From the NCBI GenBank assembly GCA_015222595.1, contig JADFVP010000183.1:1-13702 (forward strand): a stretch of DNA of 13,702 nt, read 5' to 3'. The notes below the pieces were generated by a model. That model was given only the letters and a program-made list of their open reading frames with translations, did not search any database and was not told the origin of the DNA. Shown here piece by piece: positions 1-7,099 of the stretch. The position numbers and the translations under genes are program-made. How positions within the stretch are numbered: position 1 is the first letter of the stretch; every line of letters starts with the position of its first letter. The stretch is from Pseudomonadota bacterium (GTDB lineage: Bacteria > Desulfobacterota > GWC2-55-46 > JADFVP01).

Positions 1-55
1 ACCCGAGTTCTTTTCATTTGGCAAAGAGGTGGGAAGGAGCGTTGATACGTTATGA
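1..55 (+). CDS. C-terminal tail of an upstream gene (partial)
   Basis: The frame beginning at base 2 is open from the window edge and ends in TGA at 53-55. This gives a 17-residue tail (PEFFSFGKEVGRSVDTL). The stop overlaps the cyoE ATG at 52-54 as ATGA, the same 4-base junction used at three other places in this window, which makes this frame the more likely one. A second open frame (base 1) stops at 43-45. The product cannot be named from so little; an oxidase subunit or heme A synthase would fit the neighbours, but that is a guess. Confidence 0.5.
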   Translation, partial: PEFFSFGKEVGRSVDTL

Positions 56-960
56 GAACTCGTGTACTTCGTCATAGTGAAGCAAGAGGCAGTGCTGTTC
101 CGATTAAGGGAGTACTCTCAGACTACATCACACTGATGAAGCCGGGTATCGTCGGCCTCGTTCTCGTAAGCACGCTCTCAGGCATCTATCTCGCCTCAGG
201 CGGCCTCGTTGCCCCGGCACTGCTCATCTGGACACTGGCAGGCGTCGGGCTCGCTACAGCAGGCTCTGCCGTGCTCAACAACTATACGGACAGAGATATA
301 GATCCGTTGATGAACCGGACAGCAGGCAGGGCTCTTGCGCGCGGAACGATCTCGGAAAAGAACGCGCTCAGCTTCGGGCTCTTTCTCGTAGCCCTGTCGA
401 TGGCGATACTGGTGCCTCGTGTAAACATACTCACAGCTGCTCTAACCGCTACAGCGACATTCACCTATGTCGTGCTATACGGTATGATCTTAAAGCGCAG
501 AACGCCCTTTGCCAACCAGATAGGCGGCCTCTCAGGCGCACTGCCTCCGGTGCTCGGCTGGACGGCTGTTACTGGAACGCTGGGGCTAGAGGCCTCCGCG
601 CTCTTCGTTATGATGGCCATCTGGCAGCAGCCGCATGCGCTTAGCCTTGCGCTTAAGTACAGAGATGACTACAAAAAAGCCTCGATACCCGTTGTGCCGG
701 TCGCCTGCGGAGTGAACTCTACAAAGCTCCGCATACTGCTCTATACTCTGGCGCTGCTTCCGGTCTCCGTGTTGCCGTACTTTCTCGGTACGTCTGGTGC
801 AATCTATCTCGGCATTACGACAGTTATGGGAATTGCCTACATAGGGCTCTCGCTCCGTTTTCATCTCTCCGAGCGGAAGTGCTCCATGTTCCTCTTCTTC
901 TATTCTATAATCTACCTGACCGTGATCTTCACGGCCATGGTACTTAACACCGGCGTTTGA
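52..960 (+). CDS. cyoE: Protoheme IX farnesyltransferase (heme O synthase)
   Basis: Integral membrane prenyltransferase of the UbiA superfamily that adds a farnesyl group to heme B to make heme O, the precursor of heme A for heme-copper oxidases. At 302 residues it has the family's usual size. The first Asp-rich prenyl-diphosphate motif is NNYTDRDIDPLMNRT (residues 76-90). The second conserved region is LKRRTPFANQIGG (147-159), and PHALSLALKYRDDY (194-207) matches the family's third conserved segment. Eight or nine hydrophobic segments fill residues 30-298. AAGGAG at 34-39 lies 12 bases before the ATG, which is rather long; the ATGA overlap with the preceding frame suggests translational coupling. 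Followed by a small membrane protein and a DUF420 protein, it looks like part of an oxidase biogenesis cluster. Also called ctaB. The family assignment is secure. Confidence 0.96.
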   Translation: MRTRVLRHSEARGSAVPIKGVLSDYITLMKPGIVGLVLVSTLSGIYLASGGLVAPALLIWTLAGVGLATAGSAVLNNYTDRDIDPLMNRTAGRALARGTISEKNALSFGLFLVALSMAILVPRVNILTAALTATATFTYVVLYGMILKRRTPFANQIGGLSGALPPVLGWTAVTGTLGLEASALFVMMAIWQQPHALSLALKYRDDYKKASIPVVPVACGVNSTKLRILLYTLALLPVSVLPYFLGTSGAIYLGITTVMGIAYIGLSLRFHLSERKCSMFLFFYSIIYLTVIFTAMVLNTGV

Positions 961-1005
961 GCCTGCTCTATCGGCTTGAACCGAGCGGTATGGAGTTAAA
1001 AAAAC

Positions 1006-1149
1006 ATGAACAGCAACACAGCGGCAGGAGTAGCGGTTATGGACAACGGACTCGATAAACCCAAGAAGCGCAAAGCGGTGCTTATTATTGCCGCACTCAT
1101 TCTTGTGAATATACTAATTGCAGGGGTGGTACTCTCCTGGAGGCTTTAA
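1006..1149 (+). CDS. Small single-span membrane protein, 47 residues
   Basis: A short open frame of 47 residues. Its N-terminal part is polar and ends in a basic patch (KPKKRK, residues 18-23), followed by a hydrophobic segment (AVLIIAALILVNILIAGVV) and a short tail ending WRL. The positive patch before the helix predicts a single inner-membrane span with the N-terminus in the cytoplasm. Its TAA stop shares one base with the ATG of the DUF420 gene (TAATG at 1147-1151), so translation is probably coupled. Two starts are possible. ATG 1006 has GGAG ten bases upstream; ATG 1039 has AGGAG eight bases upstream and would give 36 residues. I do not recognise a family. Its place between cyoE and DUF420 suggests a role in oxidase assembly, but this is context only. 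Confidence 0.68.
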   Translation: MNSNTAAGVAVMDNGLDKPKKRKAVLIIAALILVNILIAGVVLSWRL

Positions 1150-1556
1150 TGCCTCCGCTTGAGTGGTGGCTCTACAACGGCAGCCGTACGACCATTGGCC
1201 TTAGCGGGCTGAGCGTAATTGCCGGAGTGGTGCTTGTAAGGCTCGGCAACAGAGAGTGGCACAAGCGGGTAATGGCTGTTGCATGCGTTCTCGCCCTGAT
1301 TTTCGTTGGGCTCTACATGGCCCGCTCCATGCTCTTTCCGCCGCCCAAATACCACGGAGAGTGGCGGAGTATCTACCTCTGGATACTTGGAAGCCATACT
1401 ATAATGTCGGTAGTGAACCTGCCGTTGGTAATAGTGACGCTCTACCTTGCACTGAAGGGCCGTTTTAACGGGCATAAAAGAGTGGCTCCTTATACGGCCG
1501 CCGTCTGGATCTTCGTGGCGGCCTCGGGCTGGACTATCTTTCTCTTCAACAGTTAG
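1149..1556 (+). CDS. DUF420 membrane protein (CtaM/YozB-like)
   Basis: A 135-residue membrane protein with four hydrophobic segments at about residues 17-31, 42-59, 74-101 and 113-133. Histidines sit near membrane boundaries: H38 (REWHKR), H69 (KYHG), H83 (GSHT) and H109 (NGHKR). This pattern, size and position match the DUF420 family. Its Bacillus member CtaM is needed for a functional caa3-type cytochrome c oxidase, and family histidines are proposed to bind a heme or metal. The start ATG overlaps the preceding stop by one base. As the last gene of the cyoE cluster it probably helps mature a heme-copper oxidase. The family call rests on pattern recognition and not on a search. Confidence 0.82.
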   Translation: MPPLEWWLYNGSRTTIGLSGLSVIAGVVLVRLGNREWHKRVMAVACVLALIFVGLYMARSMLFPPPKYHGEWRSIYLWILGSHTIMSVVNLPLVIVTLYLALKGRFNGHKRVAPYTAAVWIFVAASGWTIFLFNS

Positions 1557-1735
1557 TCCGGCGGCAGAGAGCAGAAGCATTATCGGTGATCTTTATGTTG
1601 AGAATCTATTATTTAAAAAAAGTTAACGAGCGCCGCCAAGCGGTAAGCTGATACAGATTCCCCCCACCCCTAAACCCCACCGATAGTAGAAGTTCTCCTT
1701 TCCTGAGTCGAATCAGGTAGCATCAGAAGTCAAAT

Positions 1736-1790
1736 GCCCGCAGAGGCCAGAGATGGCCGCTGCGGGCCACTTCATTTATACACTTTTTTT
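1736..1790. terminator. Hairpin between convergent operons, possible terminator
   Basis: GCCCGCAG at 1736-1743 pairs perfectly with CTGCGGGC at 1760-1767. A nested GGCC/GGCC pair (1745-1748, 1755-1758) encloses a six-base loop, with one A-G mismatch between the two stems. It lies in the 279-base gap between the convergent DUF420 and otsAB genes. A run of seven T occurs at 1784-1790, but 16 bases after the stem, so it is not a textbook intrinsic terminator on the plus strand. On the minus strand the sequence after the stem is only moderately T-rich. I see nothing else coding in 1557-1835. Confidence 0.42.
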
Positions 1791-1835
1791 AATTGCCAAA
1801 TGAGTTGTGTCGAAGGTCTCTGGCGTTACCGGCCG

Positions 1836-4085
1836 CTAGGCCTGTAGCGTAGGTGTGTTGATGAGCAGAATGAGTTCGAGTAGGGCCTTTATCTCGCCCT
1901 GTTCCTTCAGGTAGTAGTCGGCCTCCGGGTTGGAGCCGATAGAGATCGGCATGCCTGAGCTTTTTAATACGCCGTAGGCGTCTTCGTCGGTGGTGTCGTC
2001 GCCGACATAGACCACGTACTTTTCGGGCCCAAGGTGCTCGCGTATCCAGTTTATCGCGTCGCCCTTGTTCCAGAGCCCTATAGGGCGTACCTCGAAGACC
2101 TTCTTGCCGGCTGTTATCCTGAAGGCGTCTTTAAAGTACGTGGCGGTCTCTTCGAAGATTAGGAGAAAGGCGGCCAGCTCCTTAATCTTTAGGTTTCTGA
2201 AGTGTACGCTCAGAGTTGCTCCCTTATCCTCTATAAAGATTGCCGGAAAGCCGCAGAGCGCATTCTGTAGCCGTATCTGGAACTCGTTCAACAGAAGCCT
2301 GTCTGCGGACATGTACTGGCTGATAGCGATTTTTTCGCCGTCCCAGATCTCCGCTCCGTGATTTCCCGCATATATTATATCCTCTATGCCGACCCTTCCT
2401 TTTATATCTTCGATCTTGCGCCCGGATATAATGGCGAGATCGACGACCTTCTTTAAAGAGAGCAGCAGCGTCTTTATCTTTGCCCCAAGGTGCGCAGCGT
2501 CCGGCGTATTTACTATCGGGGTAAGCGTTCCGTCGTAGTCGAGGCAGAGCAGGAGCCGACGGTTGCCGAGCGTGTCTTCTATTCGATCGATATTATCGAA
2601 AAGATAACGGCACCTCTTCTGCTTTAGTTTCGATACCTGGGTCATGGCTCCGAGTATGTCGGCTATCCACTTGTAGATATCGTTCTCGGCGACCTGTCTC
2701 CTCATCTGCTCCATGCGCAGCGCCTTGTCGGTATCTGCCATCACAAGGGCCCTCTGTATGGACTGGGCAAAGTCTTCTATGTCGTACGGGTTGACCATTA
2801 TGGCTGACTCCAGCTCTTCGGACGCCCCTGCAAGCTCGGATAGAATGAGCATGCCCCTGGTCTCGCTCTGGCACGCCACGTACTCCTTTGCCACAAGGTT
2901 CATTCCGTCGTTAATAGAGCTGATTATGCCGATGTCGGCCATCTTGTAGTACGCAATGAGGTCCTTCTGGTCTATCTTCTTGTCTATGTAGATAATGGGA
3001 GACCAGTACCCGGTGCTGTACTTCTTGTTTATCTTCTCTATTAAGGCCTCTACCGACTTTTTATAGCTTAGGTACGGCTCTTTCATGCGCGTTGGCACGG
3101 CAATCTGTATGAAGGTGAAGCGCCCGATGAACCGCTCGTACTTTTCGAAGAAGAGCTCAATGGCCTGAAGTCGTTTTAGAAGCGCCTTTGTGTACTCTAG
3201 TCTGTCTACCCCAATTCCGGTCTGGCCGACTATCTTGTACTTGTTCTTTAAGCTCTTTATCGCGGTGTCGGTCTTCCTGGCCTTAGAGGCCGAGTTGAAC
3301 TTCTCGTAATCTATACTGATGGGAAAGGCTTGCAGGCTTGTGGTATGGCCTCTGTAGGTGACGGTCGAGTGGCGGTAATCTATTTCGGCCTCCGGGCCGA
3401 AGCACTCGACGACGCATTCGAGAAAGTTTTTTCTAAAAAAGGGTATCTGGAAGCCGATGAGGTCGTTCGCGAGCAGACCTTCGAGTATTTTTTGCGGTTG
3501 GGGGTGGACCCTGAAGACCCCCCAGTTGGGCCAAGGTATGTGCCAGAAGTGGGCCAGCGTCAGGCCCGACCTCTTCTCTCTTATGAACTTGGGCACCAGG
3601 CAGAGCTGGTAGTCGTGTATCCAGACAACGGTGTCGGAGTCTACCTCTTCGAGCACGCTTTTGGCAAAGGCGCGGTTGACCTTTATGTAGTTCTCCCAGA
3701 ACTTTTTACGGTAGTAGACCCTGTCGAGGGCCATGTGGCATAGAGGCCAGAGGAGTTGGTTGGAGTAGCCGTGGTAGTAGTTGTTTACCTCGGTTGGTGT
3801 TAACCAGACGCGCTTTAAGGTGTAGGCGGGGTCGCCGGGAGGCACGAGCACGCGGTCGTCGGTAACGGTCTCTCTGTCGGCAGAGCCGCTGCCCCATGCC
3901 ACCCATGTGCCTCCGGTTATCTTGAGCACGTCGTCCATGGCAGAGGTCAGCCCTCCTGCCGGCACATCGACCTTTATTCCGTTCTTGGTCTGCTTGTGGA
4001 CATACGGCTCTCTGGAAGAGACTATGATAAGCCTCTTCGTAGATAGGTTCTCCTGAATATAGCTGCCGAAACGGGCTAAAGTCAT
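1836..4085 (-). CDS. Bifunctional trehalose-6-phosphate synthase/phosphatase (OtsA-OtsB fusion)
   Basis: A 749-residue cytoplasmic enzyme. Residues ~15-485 are a GT20 synthase that joins an NDP-glucose to glucose-6-phosphate. Visible landmarks are AGGL (43-46), WIHDYQ (155-160), HIPWP (182-186), GVDRLEYTK (292-300) and DGMNLVAKEYVACQ (393-406). Residues ~508-745 are a HAD phosphatase of the OtsB type, with DYDGTLTP (516-523), SGRK (554-557), GNHGAE (574-579), KGDA (674-677) and GDDTTDEDAY (695-704), which would release trehalose. The usual SNR of the donor/acceptor loop is SSREPY here (23-28), so this belongs to a divergent GT20 subgroup. Glucosylglycerol-phosphate synthesis cannot be excluded by eye, but the fused OtsB-like domain favours trehalose. 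The ATG overlaps the treT stop as ATGA and has no clear ribosome site of its own, implying coupled translation. It is the last gene of the operon. Confidence 0.93.
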   Translation of the reverse strand: MTLARFGSYIQENLSTKRLIIVSSREPYVHKQTKNGIKVDVPAGGLTSAMDDVLKITGGTWVAWGSGSADRETVTDDRVLVPPGDPAYTLKRVWLTPTEVNNYYHGYSNQLLWPLCHMALDRVYYRKKFWENYIKVNRAFAKSVLEEVDSDTVVWIHDYQLCLVPKFIREKRSGLTLAHFWHIPWPNWGVFRVHPQPQKILEGLLANDLIGFQIPFFRKNFLECVVECFGPEAEIDYRHSTVTYRGHTTSLQAFPISIDYEKFNSASKARKTDTAIKSLKNKYKIVGQTGIGVDRLEYTKALLKRLQAIELFFEKYERFIGRFTFIQIAVPTRMKEPYLSYKKSVEALIEKINKKYSTGYWSPIIYIDKKIDQKDLIAYYKMADIGIISSINDGMNLVAKEYVACQSETRGMLILSELAGASEELESAIMVNPYDIEDFAQSIQRALVMADTDKALRMEQMRRQVAENDIYKWIADILGAMTQVSKLKQKRCRYLFDNIDRIEDTLGNRRLLLCLDYDGTLTPIVNTPDAAHLGAKIKTLLLSLKKVVDLAIISGRKIEDIKGRVGIEDIIYAGNHGAEIWDGEKIAISQYMSADRLLLNEFQIRLQNALCGFPAIFIEDKGATLSVHFRNLKIKELAAFLLIFEETATYFKDAFRITAGKKVFEVRPIGLWNKGDAINWIREHLGPEKYVVYVGDDTTDEDAYGVLKSSGMPISIGSNPEADYYLKEQGEIKALLELILLINTPTLQA

Positions 4086-5293
4086 AATGTCAGGACATTT
4101 TGTCCCTTATTCTCCATAGAGTGCCAGACCATGAGGTAGTCGCGCATCTGCCTCGTGATCAGAAAGTTGTTCCGTACGTGCTCTTTACCCTGTGCGCTCA
4201 TCCTCTTAGCCATCTCAGGGTTGTTAAAGAGCTGGCGCGTTCTAAAGGCAGCGCCTTCTACCGAGTGGACTAAAAAGCCTGTAAGGCCGTGGATGATCTG
4301 AAGCGGAATTCCTCCTACCGCGCCGCCTATTATCGGCTTGCTCTTCCACATCGCCTCGGAGACCGTGAGACCAAAGCCCTCCTTTAGAGACTTTTGTAGT
4401 ATAACAGTTGCCGCCCTCTGCAGGGCGTTTATGTCTATGTCGCTAAAGGGCGGGAGCATGAGGACGTAGATATCGGGATCGTCGGCGGCGTACTCCTCCA
4501 CCTCTTTCAAGACCTCTGCGCCTTCGGGGTCGTCGGTGGCCGGAGAGCCGGCGAGCACCAGTATGCAGTCGTTGTACTTCTTCACCATCCGGTAGGTCTC
4601 AATAACGCCTATCGGGTCTTTAAAACGGTCGAAGCGCGAGACCTGTAGCATCATCGGCCTGTCTTCGGGTATCTGGAACTTGTCCATCGTCTCGTGGATT
4701 TCCTCCGGGCTCAGTTCCCGGTTCTTGTCGCTTATCGGGTCTATGGAAGGAGGAATAACGAACTCGTCTATGGGCAGCGCACGCGTGAACTTCGAGACCG
4801 AGAAGATTCCGGCGTCGTACTTCTTGCAGTACTTGCTGAGGTTGTCGAAGATATCCTTCTGCGGGTTGGAAACGTCTATGTGGCATCTCCATATCCATGT
4901 GCCCCGTTTTTTAAGCTCTATAAGGGGCGCCGGTTGCGGGTCGTGTATAATGACCGCGTCGGCGTCGAGGTCGAGCTTCTTGGCGTTCTCCATGTTGACT
5001 TCATGGTGATGCTTCCACTCCTTGGCCGTTATTTCCTCGTAGTTGCCCTGCAATGAGTTGTGCATCTTCTTTGTTGTGTCGTAGAACCGGGCGTCTCCTT
5101 CTACGATCTCCCACCGTGTCTCTATGCCGAGCTGTTGCAGGAGCGGGAGCATGCGCTGGAGTATCTCCGCCACCCCTCCGCCCTTGCGGGTCGAGTTCAC
5201 ATGCAGAAAAGACCTTCCCTTGAGTATCTCGCCCAGTCTCTGTAGCAGTATCAGGTCACTCATTGGCGCTATTCCGCCGTACTGTTCAATCAT
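4082..5293 (-). CDS. treT: Trehalose synthase, glycosyltransferring (TreT-type GT4)
   Basis: A 403-residue GT-B glycosyltransferase of family GT4. It closely resembles TreT, which makes trehalose in one step from an NDP-glucose and free glucose, reversibly in archaeal examples. Recognisable parts are HVNSTRKGGGVAEIL (31-45) at the N-terminal domain, HDPQPAPL (117-124), VSRFDRFKDP (218-227) at the start of the C-terminal Rossmann domain, and the donor-binding EGFGLTVSEAMW (305-316). Length matches the family. ATG 5293 has GGAGG ten bases upstream and overlaps the DUF5752 stop (ATGA); its own stop overlaps the otsAB start the same way. Sharing one operon with a complete OtsAB fusion gives two parallel routes to trehalose. 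Related GT4 proteins are sometimes labelled trehalose phosphorylase, so the direction of the reaction in the cell is not certain. Confidence 0.88.
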   Translation of the reverse strand: MIEQYGGIAPMSDLILLQRLGEILKGRSFLHVNSTRKGGGVAEILQRMLPLLQQLGIETRWEIVEGDARFYDTTKKMHNSLQGNYEEITAKEWKHHHEVNMENAKKLDLDADAVIIHDPQPAPLIELKKRGTWIWRCHIDVSNPQKDIFDNLSKYCKKYDAGIFSVSKFTRALPIDEFVIPPSIDPISDKNRELSPEEIHETMDKFQIPEDRPMMLQVSRFDRFKDPIGVIETYRMVKKYNDCILVLAGSPATDDPEGAEVLKEVEEYAADDPDIYVLMLPPFSDIDINALQRAATVILQKSLKEGFGLTVSEAMWKSKPIIGGAVGGIPLQIIHGLTGFLVHSVEGAAFRTRQLFNNPEMAKRMSAQGKEHVRNNFLITRQMRDYLMVWHSMENKGQNVLTL

Positions 5294-6027
5294 ATGCGAA
5301 CTACCTCCATCTCTCTTCTGAGTTCATCCTCTATCAGCGTTGTCAGGCAGTCTCTTATTCCCTCTATATTGTGCATAAACGGGTCTATGGAGCGTATTCT
5401 CTCTGCAAGCTCGCCCTTGGCATGCACGTCCTCGAACCACTTGGAGAAGTCGTCAGTATTTCCGCCGAGCCGCGTTCTTGCCTCGTAGAAGTGGTAGTAG
5501 ATGGCCCCGGAGTCTATGTATTTGAGCGCCATAAGGAACTCGGCCATGTTTCGCGCCTCAACGCCTACAGGGCAGACCATGGTTATGGTCTCGCAGAAGT
5601 AGAACTCGTCTCCGGTGAAGACCTTTCTGGTCTCCGGGCACATGGCAAGGTAGTTGTCGAGCACGCGCAGTATCTCGCCCCTCAGCTCCTCTATATCGGC
5701 GAAGGCGTAGGGGTCTATATTTGCGAGCTGTTCGGCCAGGGCGCTCTCTTCGAGGTTCGCCCCGGCCCAGTGTGCGAAGTCGTTGGTATATTCGAGCATA
5801 TGCCCTTTAAGGAAGTACTGATAGGTATGGTGGAAGATGCTCTCGGTGGTCACTACCGCCACCAGGTTACGCAGCTCCTTTAAGGTGCTGGCCTTCTTGC
5901 CGGTGCTCTTGATTATAGAGGTGCACTGGTTGAAGGCGAAGGGTGAAGCCGGTGCGCAGTCTCCGTTGCCTTTTGCTCCGGGTCCGTTCTGTGCCTGCTC
6001 TCGGTCGGTTTTAGCTCTGTGTCCCAC
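5290..6027 (-). CDS. DUF5752 family protein, internally duplicated
   Basis: First gene of the trehalose operon; no signal peptide or membrane span. I chose GTG 6027 because GGAGGA sits six bases upstream, giving 245 residues. The frame stays open to a TTG at 6120, but that codon has no ribosome site and would add a basic, low-complexity leader. From residue 30 the protein consists of two diverged copies of one ~100-residue unit, roughly 30-127 and 142-237. Shared landmarks, about 110 residues apart, include FxF (30/142), G43/G155, SIFHH with AIYYH (63-67/175-179), NDFxxW with DDFxxW (82-87/192-197), LAE (97/207), IDP (104/214) and IExxR (112/221). This matches my memory of DUF5752, a family without known function. 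Its coupling to two trehalose-synthesis genes suggests a regulatory or partner role in trehalose metabolism; that is inference. Confidence 0.85.
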   Translation of the reverse strand: MGHRAKTDREQAQNGPGAKGNGDCAPASPFAFNQCTSIIKSTGKKASTLKELRNLVAVVTTESIFHHTYQYFLKGHMLEYTNDFAHWAGANLEESALAEQLANIDPYAFADIEELRGEILRVLDNYLAMCPETRKVFTGDEFYFCETITMVCPVGVEARNMAEFLMALKYIDSGAIYYHFYEARTRLGGNTDDFSKWFEDVHAKGELAERIRSIDPFMHNIEGIRDCLTTLIEDELRREMEVVRI

Positions 6028-6148
6028 TCTCTGTCCTCCATGATGAAATTGGTGCGGTGTGGTGTAGACTATTGCGTCGGCCTTCCTCTTCCTTACCCCC
6101 GGTTTATCCCTGGAGTACAAAGGGGGTAGCTGATGATGAGCTATTACA

Positions 6149-6176
6149 ATTATACCTTTGATTAACTTGAGCGCAA
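6149..6176 (-). promoter_or_regulatory. Candidate promoter of the trehalose operon
   Basis: On the minus strand TATAAT (6154-6149), a perfect -10, lies 16 bases after TTGCGC (6176-6171), a half-matching -35. Transcription would begin near 6142, leaving a leader of about 115 bases before the GTG at 6027. No better candidate was seen upstream of the operon. Confidence 0.5.
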
Positions 6177-6436
6177 GTCCTAGCCTCTTATGTATCTAGC
6201 ACTGTTCAGAAGCCTCTTTTACGCTCTTCCAGCGGTCACGGATGTTAACGCGTACATACTTTAAGTATCGGAAGTTATTATAGTTCTCTTTAATGGAGGC
6301 AGGCGGTTTTATGTACCAATCGGTAACTCGCCCTTATTGACTCAAATCAAGTACCACGGCGTGCTCTGTATGGTATGGTAGCTGTAACGGCACACAAAGC
6401 CGTATAGACACTACACTTTAGACAGGTAGGCATTAA

Positions 6437-6453
6437 TATCGATAGTATCGATA
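6437..6453. repeat. Two tandem TATCGATA palindromes
   Basis: TATCGATA occurs at 6437-6444 and again at 6446-6453, separated by a single G. Each octamer is its own reverse complement, and the pair ends four bases before the GGAGG of the cytochrome c'-like gene. The arrangement could be a binding site for a dimeric regulator or a small mRNA hairpin that hides the ribosome site. Confidence 0.6.
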
Positions 6454-6469
6454 CACCGGAGGTTAGCAG

Positions 6470-6889
6470 ATGAAACAGCTTTTGACCCTACTCTTTTTGT
6501 CCTTTGTTGCGTTAGCGTCAGTTCAGTCGGCAGGCGCAGAGACACGGCTTCGTACCATAATGAACGAACTGAATATGAACACCATGAAGGTCGTGGACGG
6601 AGTTATGCGTGAGGACTTTGCGCTCATTGAAGCAGGCGCCACTGCAATAGCAGAGCACGAAAAGGCCCCTATGGCCGAAAGAAAGAGGATTGTCGGGCAT
6701 CTGAAAGAGCGGGCTTCCGGGTTCAAGGGTATAGACGGAGCGCTTCATAACGACGCCGTAACCGTTGCCGAGGCCGCCAGAGCGCGCGACTTAGAGGCTG
6801 TGGTCGAGGGTCTGGCCCGTATTCAGCGCGGCTGCGTGGCGTGCCACACAGGTTTCAGGCAAGAGGTGAGGCAGCTCTTCTACAAGTAG
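6470..6889 (+). CDS. Exported cytochrome c'-like monoheme protein
   Basis: A 139-residue protein with a clear Sec signal peptide: MKQ, a hydrophobic core, and probable cleavage after AGA at residue 23. The mature ~116 residues look all-helical, with one covalent heme site close to the C-terminus, CVACH (C122, C125, H126). A C-terminal CxxCH on a helical bundle is the hallmark of class II cytochromes (cytochrome c'). These act in the periplasm in electron transfer or in nitric oxide binding. The mature chain is a little shorter than typical members. GGAGG at 6458-6462 is seven bases before the ATG. It stands alone as a transcription unit between the trehalose operon and a putative protease gene. 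The fold call rests on motif placement and size. Confidence 0.85.
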   Translation: MKQLLTLLFLSFVALASVQSAGAETRLRTIMNELNMNTMKVVDGVMREDFALIEAGATAIAEHEKAPMAERKRIVGHLKERASGFKGIDGALHNDAVTVAEAARARDLEAVVEGLARIQRGCVACHTGFRQEVRQLFYK

Positions 6890-7068
6890 GGGGTACAGGG
6901 GCACAAGAGAAGGTCTGAAATTAAATAAGCACTTGTTTTTACACTTAAAACAGGGTGTTGAGGTGTTTGGCTTCAGCTACATGCTATAAACTCTGCCATA
7001 AAATGCTCAAGAACCGAGCCCGTTTAACCGATATGTAATATAGATACAGGAACTTCTCCGGTGTCTAC

Positions 7069-7092
7069 TTAACAGATTAACAGGTTAACCGA
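7069..7092 (+). repeat. Three tandem 8-base repeats before a start codon
   Basis: TTAACAGA (7069-7076), TTAACAGG (7077-7084) and TTAACCGA (7085-7092) follow one another without gaps. The last copy runs into the GAGG that serves the GTG start at 7100. Consensus TTAACMGR. The rest of the 210-base gap from 6890 shows no clear promoter or terminator. Confidence 0.7.
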
Positions 7093-7099
7093 GGCTACA

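Larger units (their letters stand above)
6028..6469. other. Divergent intergenic region between trehalose operon and cytochrome gene
   Basis: This 442-base stretch holds the upstream signals of two divergent genes. I see the trehalose promoter candidate (6149-6176), a short palindrome ATACTT-T-AAGTAT at 6256-6268, and two tandem TATCGATA palindromes at 6437-6453 just ahead of the cytochrome ribosome site. There is no convincing plus-strand promoter, RNA gene or protein-coding frame. A nine-codon frame at 6311-6340 exists but is not convincing. Confidence 0.5.

Noticed and set aside
3330..3743. Open 137-codon plus-strand frame inside otsAB
   Set aside because: It is antisense to a strongly conserved glycosyltransferase, has no recognisable product, and reflects codon bias of the real gene.
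5263..5883. Open 206-codon plus-strand frame over the treT/DUF5752 junction
   Set aside because: It is antisense to two genes with intact motifs and an ATGA junction; no domain or ribosome site supports it.
6028..6120. Extension of the DUF5752 frame upstream to a TTG at 6120
   Set aside because: No ribosome site precedes that TTG, the added 31 residues are low-complexity, and GTG 6027 has GGAGGA at ideal spacing.
6311..6340. Nine-codon frame with GGAGG 11 bases upstream, possible leader peptide
   Set aside because: Too short, poor spacing, and no attenuator-like structure or relevant codon run follows it.
6337..6365. TTGACT as a -35 box for the cytochrome gene
   Set aside because: No -10-like hexamer occurs at 15-19 bases downstream.
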